Positions 55,380-64,000 of a DNA stretch of 64,000 bases are shown here, one piece after another. Below the pieces are notes generated by a model. That model was given only the letters and a program-made list of their open reading frames with translations, did no database searches and was not told where the DNA came from. The translations under genes and the position numbers were made by a program. The stretch is from Acanthosepion lycidas (Eukaryota; Mollusca; Cephalopoda; Sepiida; Sepiidae): contig OZ010586.1 of assembly GCA_963932145.1 (NCBI GenBank), positions 51,518,669 to 51,582,668 of the forward strand, in the 5' to 3' direction. Each line of letters begins with the position of its first letter. Position 1 is the first letter of the stretch.

Positions 55380-56415
55380 CATCTTTTATGCACTATGTCC
55401 CTTCAGGACATGTGTGATCATGACTCTCCATAACTTCCTATCCATCATAGCTCTAAGCAATATTTGTCACTTCACCAACCATTTCAGTCCATGTTCTCTA
55501 ATCGTTAGGCAGATAACTCCCTGTTTCCCTTGACCCCTCTTACCATCAGTATGTCCCATGAGTGTCATATTCTTCAAGCCATCTTTCTTCATTATGTGTT
55601 CTTGAAATTTCAACTATCTCTTTCTGATTCTTAAAACAAGTGTCCACTTGCATCCATTTTGCTTAAAACTTCTTTGTTGACAACATGTCTATCCATGATA
55701 TTCTCAGCATCTTTCTACAGAATGACATTTTTGTTTCCTCAAGTCACCTCTTCATCAGTGTCGATATCATTCACCATTCATGCCAATATAAGAGGATTGA
55801 TAGATATTACATAGCAATTTAACACTTTTTTCTTTGTTTATGAAAAATTTTTCCTGTTTCTTCATATTTTTAGTTTTTGGAAGGCATATTTCACTATTCC
55901 AGTGCACCCTCAGATTTCTGTGCCACATTTTCTATCATCTGTTATAACACTCCCAAGATAGGTTCTGTATTTCCTTGATTTTAACATCACCAATTTGCAT
56001 CTTAACATCTTGGGTTGTCCCTTTTGCTAATGACCATAAATTCTGATAATTGATTCCTTCTTCCTACATTCCTTTATTTATCCTTTAGGATTTCCTGCAG
56101 TTTTCTTTTTGTATCTGCCTTCAACACAATGTCTTCTGCATACATATCTTACATTACTAAGAGTGTAGCTACCAATAATAAATCCTGGTAAAAGTTCCAT
56201 TTCTCTTAAGATTACCTCATAGTAGAGGTTAAATAAATCCAGTGAGAAAATCCATCCTTGTTTTACATTCCTTTCTATTTCTGTGTATTTACTCAATTCA
56301 TTTATTCCCAGCAAATGTTATGGGTTATCGTATCATCTTTCTTGTATGAATTTAGTTTTCCTATCAGTTGAAATAAATCTTTGTAATGCTTTTGTGCCAT
56401 CTATGAAACATAGAT
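55380..56415 (-). mobile_element. RTE-type LINE remnant, long minus-strand copy
   Basis: It runs from the 3' terminus (TGTCCCTTCAGGACATGTGT near 55395) to the RT palm. A 78-codon open stretch (56078-56314) reads GINELSKYTEIERNVKQGWI, FNLYYEVILREMELLPGFII then SNVRYVCRRHC, where YADD has become YVCR by a frameshift. Upstream, FDGTKALQRFISTD near 56400 is the worn motif A (D-Y-x-K-A-F). The rest is stop-rich. Confidence 0.8.
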
Positions 56416-56419
56416 GTCA

Positions 56420-57115
56420 AAAGTGTGGTTAGAATATGTTGATAGCATGATTCTTAATATATGGTCTCATATAATTACTACATTACAGCCATCCTGTTGC
56501 CTAAATTAAAAGAGGTAAGAGGTCAACAAAAATTGATGCAGAACAAACTGTTAAAAAACATCATTATGATTCATCTGCAGTGAAAAGCAGAGAAATACAA
56601 TTGAGAGGAAATATCTATGTTAAATAAACATGAAACTAATTTATTTACATTTTATAACTTAAGTTTTAGCAATTGCTGAGTGTATGTTGAATAATGTGTG
56701 AAAATTGTTCATTCATAATATGTGTGTGTATGCATGTGTGTGAGAGAGAAAAAGAACATAAATATGATTTTAAGTATCTTTGAAGTTAAACTGTAAAAAT
56801 TTCTTGTTGCAGAATCTCAGTCACTAGAGATATGATGTCTTTGACATTGAATCAATAAAATCAGCAGTTTTTGTAGCATTTTGGCAGTTCCTAGAAGCTT
56901 AGAGTTATTTTTTTTAAATCATTTCATTCCAAGTAAGGTGTTAAAGCCTCTAAGATGCAAGGAGTTACTAACTGTGAAAGAATATGAGAAAAAGAAAAAC
57001 ATTATTAAGGAGAGAACAATAAAAGAACAGGAATTGAGAAGATAGAAATAATGGTTGACATTGCATTTCAACTCTGATTGGTTCAGAAAGTGATTCTAAA
57101 ACCACATAGTATGGC
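56420..57115. other. No gene; part shared with the 22.5-kb insert
   Basis: AT-rich. The end (about 57040-57075: GAAGATAGAAATAATGGTTG, ACATTGCATTT) matches the block inserted into the RTE copy at 22.5 kb. Confidence 0.4.
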
Positions 57116-57120
57116 TTCTA

Positions 57121-57215
57121 TTAGGTTGGTGCAAAAATAATGACGTAATAATGTCGTTTTTTGACGTAACGTCAAAAAACGACATTATTACGTCATTATT
57201 TTTGCACCAACCTAA
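57121..57215. mobile_element. mariner-derived MITE, hairpin 5 (perfect palindrome)
   Basis: 95 bases: two exactly complementary arms of 47 bases with a single A between them, TA on both sides, ends TTAGGTTGGTGCAAAAATAA. Long subfamily, as at 47042. The absence of any arm mismatch suggests very recent insertion or repair of the hairpin. If transcribed, it would fold into one perfect stem, as the MADE1-derived human miR-548 precursors do. Confidence 0.97.
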
Positions 57216-57219
57216 TATT

Positions 57220-58465
57220 GCATCTGCCTTTGGGGTCATGTGATTTGTAAATTTTCAAGTTACCTAATTCACTGTCAACTTTGACAACTTTTTCAAGATC
57301 CTTTGTAACAAAGATTTTATGGTTTTTCTGGTTCCTATGAGAAGAGAGAACACAAGATCCAGTTAAGTGGATCATAGGCAGAAAAGAGAACATAATTTTT
57401 GGATAGATCAAGAACTGCATTGAGAAGTAGAAAGAGATAAGAACTAAACATATATAATAAAATTGAACAATTCCTGAACCAAGTATAGAACTGAGTTAGG
57501 ACGACTCTAGTAAATGAATGCATTAGTTTCCATTTGTGCAATGCAATGTTAGTAAAAGATGAACTGGTATTTGCACATATGGGATAATTATACAGATCAA
57601 TATGAATGACATTTAGAGTTCAAAGGACAAACTAGGAATCAATAGATCACTGAATGTTACTGGTATGATCCACTGGGAGAAACTTTGGTTAATGCACAAT
57701 ATTCTATTCACAATTACTTTTGTTTTATAAGTTTTTTGTCTTGTTTTACTTTGCTTCAAATTAGATCTCTTTTTGATTCACTCCACATCAAAACCTGTTG
57801 ACCAGATGTGAATGCTATGAAAGCAAAATAAAAAAAAAAAAAATCACACTCTGCACAGGGACTCACAAAGCAAATCCCCTCCACAAAATATTAAAATACA
57901 TTTTAAACCTCAGTGCCAATCACAGATGCTTCTGTTAAAGAAAAAGTATGACAAACAATGGAGAGTTATGTATGCACCCTGACTGTTTTTTAAAAGGACC
58001 TGCTCATGACACTCAAGGCAGTAGGAAGGCAATGAATGAGTTCATCAGTGGCCCTGAGTCAGCTAACCTTCCACAAGTTTCAATGCCAGGCCTGTACACT
58101 ACTGACTCCTGCATCTTCCAGGTTTCTTCCCTCATGCTCAAAAAGACATTCTGCCTCAACACTTTATACTGACAATACAGAAAAATTTATTTTAACAGAT
58201 CTTGTCTCCTTTTTTAACCAGCAATACTTAGTTGTTTTTGTTTGTTTTTTTACAACCATACATGATATATAACAGTCTGATATAAACCTTGAGATTTTTT
58301 TCTGTCATACATTAATTTCTAAAAAGAATATTAACTTATTTAGATATTAGCAATTAGTGTTTCATGAATAATTATCATGTAATCGTCTGAGTGAGAGCTG
58401 TAAGTTTGAAGCCATAAATTTATTTATATTTCAATGCATTTGAGGTCTGTTTGGTAATGATCCAG
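57220..58465. other. No recognisable feature
   Basis: AT-rich. Two overlapping plus-strand frames (57948-58172 and 58036-58272) have mixed composition (HPDCFLKGPAHDTQGSRKAM) but no recognised motif or context. Confidence 0.3.
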
Positions 58466-58469
58466 CCAT

Positions 58470-58535
58470 TTAATATTTGCAGAGTCATAATCACTCATAT
58501 CCTGAAAGGACATGGCATGTATAAAAAGAAATCAG
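58470..58535 (+). mobile_element. RTE LINE extreme 3' end
   Basis: CAGAGTCATAATCACTCATA then TCCTGAAAGGACATGGCATG encode the VIITHILKGHGM end of the RTE protein, followed by a short AAAAAGAAA tail. Only the last 15 codons are present. Confidence 0.75.
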
Positions 58536-58784
58536 GGGAGGAGCTAATTGAGAGCAAAGATTCCTTAGTCATCTTCAAATACTCCCCTTGGACCTTATAC
58601 AATTACTTCAATAATTTCCACCTTACAAAACAGTTTGCAAAGTTCTCTTTTGGGATTACTATCAGCTGCCTTATCACATTCTCCTTATTCTCATTGCCAA
58701 TTTCAAATCTGTTCTCTTTCAAATGTTGCAAACATTTATAAAACTAGGTCTTACCATTAAAAGTTCCTTCCTTCTTTAGGGGCC

Positions 58785-59151
58785 ATGCATGATGCACATT
58801 TGGGTGATCATGTCTCTTTTTGATTGATGATTGACTTTGCAAAATAATTCTCACAGTAGGCTTTCTGCATTAGACTGGTTGTCAACCAAGGCTATAGAAT
58901 CCAATCTCTCCTATTTAACTCATAGAAGAGATGGGTTCATACCTTTCCAAAGGATAAGTGAAAGTAACAAAATTGTCTGGAATTCAAACTTGGTTCTCTG
59001 AATTTCCATTGCAAGCTGTTACCCATCACATCAACCACAAATCCAAGCTTACAGAACCTGCTATTCTCAAGTGGTCACCTATCTAGGCACTCATGTTTCT
59101 TAACTGGTGATTGGACAAGAAATCGTGTTTTAATGTGTTATGGCTGTAAGC
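58785..59151 (-). mobile_element. 5S rRNA-derived SINE, copy 5 (with head)
   Basis: The 5S-like head on the minus strand occupies 59047-59151. Its plus-strand complement reads GCTTACAGAACCTGCTATTC, TCAAGTGGTCACCTATCTAG and GTGTTATGGCTGTAAGC, the last matching the 5' GCCTACGGCCATACCAC of 5S rRNA better than the 19.9 kb copy does. The body reaches back to about 58785 and shares ACTGGTTGTCAACCAAGGCT and GATGGGTTCATACCTTTCC with the other copies. Confidence 0.8.
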
Positions 59152-59359
59152 ATTATTATCACTACTTTCACTAAGACCTGGATAAATAAAATCATTTTTC
59201 AGTTGTAAGATCTGTACAATTATGAAAATAAAAAAAAAATAATGATTTATTTCAGAAAAGTACAAGAGTAAATATATAGCAGACCTAAGGTGATATAATG
59301 TTTTACCTCCCACTACGATAAAAAAAAAAGAAAAAATACTTTTCACAAGGTGTGAAGAA

Positions 59360-59752
59360 TTGATAGTCGATATTCAAAATGGCTATATATTTTCCAAACA
59401 GTCCATAGAATCACCACATCTTCTGTTAATCACCAATTTCTTTTAATTACACTCCACATAATATGCTCAGCATGGTGGATGTTCAGATTGCTGAAAGCAT
59501 CCTGGAATGTGGGTTATTTTCATTGAATTCCTGGACAGATTTAAATTTTCCACATTGAGGTTTCTCCCCCAAATATCCTTAAATAAAAAAAATAGTTCCC
59601 ACAAAATTGAATATATACTCACTGTGAATGTGATAATTACACAATTTCACAATATACAAGATCACTCAATGGCATCTTACTGCAGAGTAAGCCAATGGGA
59701 ATATGTTTGTTCATGTATGTGCAATTTGGTTCTCTCTGATTGGTTGTGCAGT
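59360..59752 (+). repeat. Unnamed repeat E, left copy
   Basis: GATATTCAAAATGGCTATAT, CACAATATACAAGATCACTC, CAATGGCATCTTACT and ATATGTTTGTTCATGTATGTG recur in order at 61175-61565, on the other side of LINE A2. The two are diverged copies of one repeat, or one element with the LINE between its related parts. Confidence 0.6.
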
Positions 59753-59754
59753 CT

Positions 59755-61148
59755 GATCATTCTAATTACCGCCCTATCAGTCTCCTACCCCTCTTCAGCA
59801 AAATCTTTGAAGCTTTAATCAATGCCAGTCATTAAGCACCTTACATCCCATGATCTGCAATATGGTTTCTGCTTTGCCCATTCTACAGCTGATGTGCTTA
59901 CGGCCATAACTGAAATTGTTTACCAAGCTCTTCATAATAATGGAGAAGCACATGCCGCGGCTCTAGATATCTCCAAAGCATTTGATAGGGTTTGGCATGC
60001 CGACCTTCTTTGCAAGCTTCAGAGTTATGAATTTTCAGTCAATTGTTTGACTTAATACAATCATTCCTGTCAAACTGTGTATTGAAGTCTGTTCTCAACG
60101 GATTCTCCTCCAGCTTCTATCCCACGAACGCAGGTGTTCCCCAAGGCTCCATCATAGGCCCTACTCTGTTCCTTATCTTCATCAACAATCTTCCTGATGT
60201 CATAGATTACCAAGTAGGCATCTACACTGAGGACACTAAAATTTACTCCTGCCTCAAAAACAAATCTAGTGTCACTGACAAAACTAATTTGGTCATCTGT
60301 CTTGAAAAGGACCTCCAATCGGTTGTGAACTGGGGGAGGAATAGGTTGGTTAACTTTAATGCCTCAAAAACAAAACTGCTCTCTATTACTCACCACAGAG
60401 AACTATTCCTGCCACCCCCCACCCCCCCCATTAGAATGTCTGATGCTCAACTCCATGAGAGCTCCTCTTTACGACTACTTGGTCTCACATTGACTGCTAA
60501 CCTGAGATGGAACAAATACTAAAAGTCACTAGCTTCGTCCACTGCAAGGAAAGTTGGCTCCCTTCAAATCTACAAATCAACCATTCACCCTTGCATGGAG
60601 TATTGCTGTTATATATGGTCTGAAGCACCTTCAGCTTGTCTCAAGGTTCTTAATAAAATCCAGAGATGGATATGCAATGTAATTGACCCTGATCTGGCAT
60701 CTCGTCTGCAGTCGCTCTCTCACAGATGTGCTGTCACCTAATGTCTGTCTTTTTTACAAATACTTTCATGGTAGCTGCTCCCATGAGCTGCTTTCACTGG
60801 CTCCCAGACTTCATGAGTTCAAGCGCCCTACGAGGCTGGCATCTCACTCTCACCCTTTCACTGTCAAAACTGTTAAATGTAGCCGTCTCTTCTACTTCAA
60901 TAGCTTCATGTCCCACACCTCTCACCTGCAGAACTCTCTCCCCTTTTTCTGTTTCCCTGATAGCTATAATCTCCAACTATTCAAATGTAATGTCAATTGA
61001 CATCTCCTGGTGCCTTGATCTATCCCATATCCTTCTCTTCATCCTTCCTCTATCACTCCTATTTGCTCTCACTCCAACTCTCTGTAACCCCTTGGTTGCT
61101 AGTGGCTTCCTGCCTTGCTTGGGGTGAAACATTTAAAAAAAAAAAAAA
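59755..61148 (+). mobile_element. LINE A copy A2 (RT to poly(A))
   Basis: Begins mid-RT at CTAATTACCGCCCTATCAGT (the SNYRPISLLP codons) and ends with the 3' UTR GCCTTGCTTGGGGTGAAACA and poly(A) at 61148. It keeps the RT section deleted in A1. Motif A DISKAFDRVWH is intact, motif B is GVPQGS, and motif C reads YTED where active LINEs have YADD. Damage: a frameshift near 59825, a 1-base loss near 60040, a stop at 60520-60522, a 39-base in-frame deletion near 60562 (13 codons, measured against A1) and a frameshift near 60740. Confidence 0.9.
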
Positions 61149-61149
61149 G

Positions 61150-61600
61150 TTACGTTATGGCCGCACAGATGGCTCTCAAGATATTCAAAATGGTTGCATA
61201 CATTACAGACATTCAATGGCATCCCAAGATCTAATTTTTGCATTGTCAATCATGAATTTCCTTTGATTGCAGCCTGCAGGCATTTTGGGATGTCCTGCCA
61301 GAATGCGGATTGATTTTCAACAGATTCTCAATCAAATTTGATGCATTGGTACCAAAATTTTATCTTGGCTTATTGATTTATTGAATCTTTTCCAAAAAGG
61401 CTTCTTAATAATTCAAATAGATTCCATGAATGAATTCCCAAGTTTCAAGCAAATCCTGATGCACATTCGCTGTATAATATTGCACAATATACAAGCTCAT
61501 TCAATGATATCTCACTATGAACTGAGTTACTCTAGAGGAGAGTATCTGTTCATGGATATGTATTGGAACAAAATTTCATAGCATTTTCAATAGGTCGTAT
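61150..61600 (+). repeat. Unnamed repeat E, right copy
   Basis: Counterpart of 59360-59752 (GCTCTCAAGATATTCAAAAT, CACAATATACAAGCTCATTC, AATGATATCTCACT, GTATCTGTTCATGGATATGT). It contains a GC-richer piece, GCAGCCTGCAGGCATTTTGG (61270). Unclassified. Confidence 0.55.
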
Positions 61601-61604
61601 TTAA

Positions 61605-62020
61605 ACAGTTGGTTTAATTTCACAAGTGACTGAAATTTATGATATGTGTGCATATTCTAAAAGGTGTCATTTCAATGTCTTTCTATACATCGCATTAAAA
61701 ACGAAAGTGGCGTAAAATGAGATGCTTTACTGTCATTTGGTGCTCTTTCATTTCCATACTCATCTGACCTTTGCACCTTTGGATTATTGCTTATTTTGAT
61801 CTCTACAAAATTCTCTTGATTGAAAAAATAACTTCAATTCTCTGGAAGCCTGTAAAAACAACTTTGCCCAGAAAGATTCCAAATTCTGGGCCGATGGTAT
61901 CATGAAGCTACCTCAAAGATGGCGAAAGTAAGTGGAAAAAAAATTTTACTTATGTGGCTGATATGTAGGAATATCTAAATATTGTTTTTGAAATTCACTT
62001 AATTCTCTATTTTTTTTAAT
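61605..62020. other. No recognisable feature
   Basis: AT-rich spacer with short mixed sections. Confidence 0.4.
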
Positions 62021-62024
62021 CAAT

Positions 62025-62375
62025 TCACCCCAGGCAAACCCAATCCTAAACAGGAAACAAGGGATGAGCCTCTACCCCTGTTCAGAAGACCCGGGAGGAG
62101 TGTAAACTAGATGATAGCTGAAGCTATCTATTCTTATTGTGGAAAAAATAAAGAATAAATAATAAATAAAATTTCAGAATTTAGGAGGAGATGTTAGAAG
62201 TATAGAATTAAAGTAGACTTTAAAAGGAACCAGAAAACCAATCTTAAAAAGTAACAAAGGGATAAACCTCTACTCCTGTTCAAAAGACCAAGGAGGTGTA
62301 TGAACCAGTAGATACATGAAACTATTGGTTGCCAAATAACATCAAGGCTGTGCAACTGGTTCTTGAGATATTCAA
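62025..62375 (+). repeat. Two diverged direct repeats
   Basis: The block GGGATGAGCCTCTACCCCTG, TTCAGAAGACCCGGGAGGAG (62064-62103) returns as GGGATAAACCTCTACTCCTG, TTCAAAAGACCAAGGAGGTG (62260-62299). Next, GCTGTGCAACTGGTTCTTGA and GATATTCAAAAGGGTT (62346-62381) resemble the start of repeat E, so these may belong to the same element family. Confidence 0.6.
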
Positions 62376-62379
62376 AAGG

Positions 62380-63260
62380 GTTGATTAATTTCAGAACAAA
62401 CTTGGTAGATGCAGTGTTAATAGATGAAATTTCAAATGACTTGTTTTGCAGATACAGCACTCATCAGGGTCATATTAACAGCTTTATTAACAGCTTTAAT
62501 GGTTATCATATTGATATATGCTTCATAAAAAAATGCTAATTATTGATACCAACGAAATTTCAAAGATGTGCTATGCTAAAAATATTATAACATGACAACA
62601 TTTAACCATAAATTGTTCCATTCATTTTTTATATTTTTGCCATTATAAAAGAAAAAAAAAGAAATGTTAGCAAAATAAACACAGCAAATGTTATCAATGA
62701 ACATCTAGTTCCAAATATTGAACACATTTAAATCATTGTATTATTTAAAATTACTAATTATATATTTACATATTTTTATTTTATTTGTTTTCATTTATTT
62801 TTATTTCATTTATTATTTTTTTATTATTTTATTTTATATTAAAAAAACAATTTTTAAACACATTCTATACTAAAAATGTTATAATATGATAACATTTAAA
62901 CATTAAAAACATTATATGATAATGTTTAATTGTCCAATTTTATATTTTTATATGAAAGTGATATGGAGATGACAGTATGAAGTAGGTCAGAAAGAATAAC
63001 GTTTAGAAATAACTTCAACAGCATTAAACCAGTCTGATATTTTGCCGAGATATTAATCGCTTACTGATCTTATAGGAGATAATAGCAGTTATACAAGTTA
63101 TTCAATGTACATCTATAGTATAGCTGGTGTTATCTTATATCTGACTTTGTATATAAAAATTTGTTGAAAAATTTGATATTAATATTTTCTGATAATTTTA
63201 ATATAAGTTGAGATATTGTCTAGTTTCAAATAAATAAATAAATAAAACTCTTTTTTTATG
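62380..63260. other. No recognisable feature
   Basis: Very AT-rich (62600-62960 especially), no reading frame, no recognised element. Confidence 0.45.
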
Positions 63261-63266
63261 CTTCTT

Positions 63267-63329
63267 AGTTTTATCGTAAATTTTCTCAGTTTTATCGTAA
63301 ATTTTCTCAGTTTTATCGTAAATTTTCTC
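63267..63329 (+). repeat. 21-bp tandem repeat, three exact copies
   Basis: AGTTTTATCGTAAATTTTCT plus C, repeated three times without change. Confidence 0.97.
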
Positions 63330-63422
63330 CTAATAAATGTCATTTAACATAAAATAGAAAAATACGTTAAATTATAAAATCATTTGTTCAATTCAGTAAT
63401 TTGAATTTTAAATTTATTCCTT

Positions 63423-63700
63423 GGTTCTTCCAGGTCTAACCTTCATGGCCAGGACCACCATGCCACTTACATAGTAGCAAATCACCCACATTCCTGCCAT
63501 ATTCCATCAGTGAGAACTAAGTTCCACTCAGACTATGGAACAGACTCCCAAGAGGATCTTTCCCTGATCACTACAATAACCTATTCAAGTCTAGAATTAA
63601 CCATTATCTTCCCCTCCTATCCATATAAACTACCCCTTAATGTAACCCTCTACCTCAAGTGGCTCCTGGGCCTTGTAAAGAGTGAACCTTACTGTAAAAA
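63423..63700 (+). mobile_element. LINE B copy (last codons and poly(A) tail)
   Basis: TCTAACCTTCATGGCCAGGA, GTGAGAACTAAGTTCCACTC and ACAGACTCCCAAGAGGATCT match 54845-54965. The 3' end GCCTTGTAAAGAGTGAACCT is followed by TACTGTAAAAAAAAAA. 5'-truncated within the last 80 codons. Confidence 0.8.
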
Positions 63701-63704
63701 AAAA

Positions 63705-64000
63705 AGAGAATAAATACAAACATTTTTGCAATGTGACAATAATTTTTAAAACAACTATAATTTTTATTTTTTTATTCAGATGCCAAAGTCTTGCATTCAA
63801 GTCTTGCATTCAGATGCTAAAATCTTATCAAGACTTTAAGAGATTGATTAGTGCAAACTTCATCTTGCCATGAGCTGAAAACGTTGGTGCATAAAAAAAA
63901 TTTAAAAAGCAAAATCTTTTAACATTAGATAATTTTAATGGTAAACTCTTTATTTAAAATTTTTTTAAATCCCTCATTGACTTTACAAATATTACAGAGA
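63705..64000. other. No recognisable feature
   Basis: AT-rich to the window end. AAGTCTTGCATTCA is duplicated (63786-63812). Confidence 0.4.

Noticed and set aside
1..64000. CRISPR arrays, operons or bacterial genes
   Set aside because: The short tandem repeats have no regular unique spacers, there are no Shine-Dalgarno-led gene chains, and the element content is that of an animal genome.

Overview
The window looks like gene-poor nuclear DNA from an animal. It is very AT-rich, packed with TA, CA, CT and GAA microsatellites, and consists almost entirely of old, broken transposable elements. I found no intact host gene, no spliced gene structure and no prokaryotic operon features. The element mix is metazoan: RTE-type and jockey/CR1-type LINEs, a Penelope-like element, Tc1/mariner transposons, tRNA- and 5S rRNA-derived SINEs, mariner MITEs and foldback elements. 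An invertebrate, perhaps a mollusc such as a cephalopod, is my guess from the style of the repeats; the sequence alone does not prove it.

Layout. 0-5 kb: an RTE LINE remnant ending in a GAA repeat, two minus-strand LINE scraps, a Penelope-like fragment (about 3.4-4.2 kb) and a short RTE tail. 4.8-8.9 kb: a Tc1-like transposon with decayed transposase, followed by the best LINE of the window, an 804-codon endonuclease-reverse transcriptase frame with three stops and a 126-base deletion over the RT active site. 9-18 kb: a tRNA-derived SINE, LINE tails, two mariner MITEs, a large foldback element with a tRNA-like centre, and a small retroposon between 67-bp duplications. 18-28 kb: a 5S-derived SINE, another foldback around TA repeats, RTE fragments and a 140-bp repeat present twice with one difference. 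28-33 kb: a second Tc1 type with IR/DR ends, a tandem pile of RTE 3' ends and a MITE with a related empty site elsewhere. 35-44 kb: LINE tails, a mariner deletion derivative, inverted tRNA-SINE copies, a foldback between TA tracts and the longest RTE copy (40.3-42.1 kb, minus strand). 44-55 kb: LINE tails, tandem repeats, a foldback at 50.5 kb, a 300-bp higher-order TA/TG array and a second IR/DR Tc1 copy. 55-64 kb: RTE, a perfectly palindromic MITE, a 5S SINE, a second large LINE copy (59.8-61.1 kb) and a last LINE tail.

The parts fit together as a nested record of transposition. RTE and jockey-like LINEs are 5'-truncated, as expected for target-primed insertion, and could have supplied machinery for the SINEs. 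Tc1/mariner transposases could have mobilised the palindromic MITEs. The most notable points are the foldback family with a class II tRNA-like core, the recurrent link between foldbacks and TA microsatellites, the repeated tandem multiplication of LINE 3' ends, the 67-bp target duplication and the perfect 47-bp-arm MITE hairpin. All boundaries of degenerate elements are approximate because they were read by eye.
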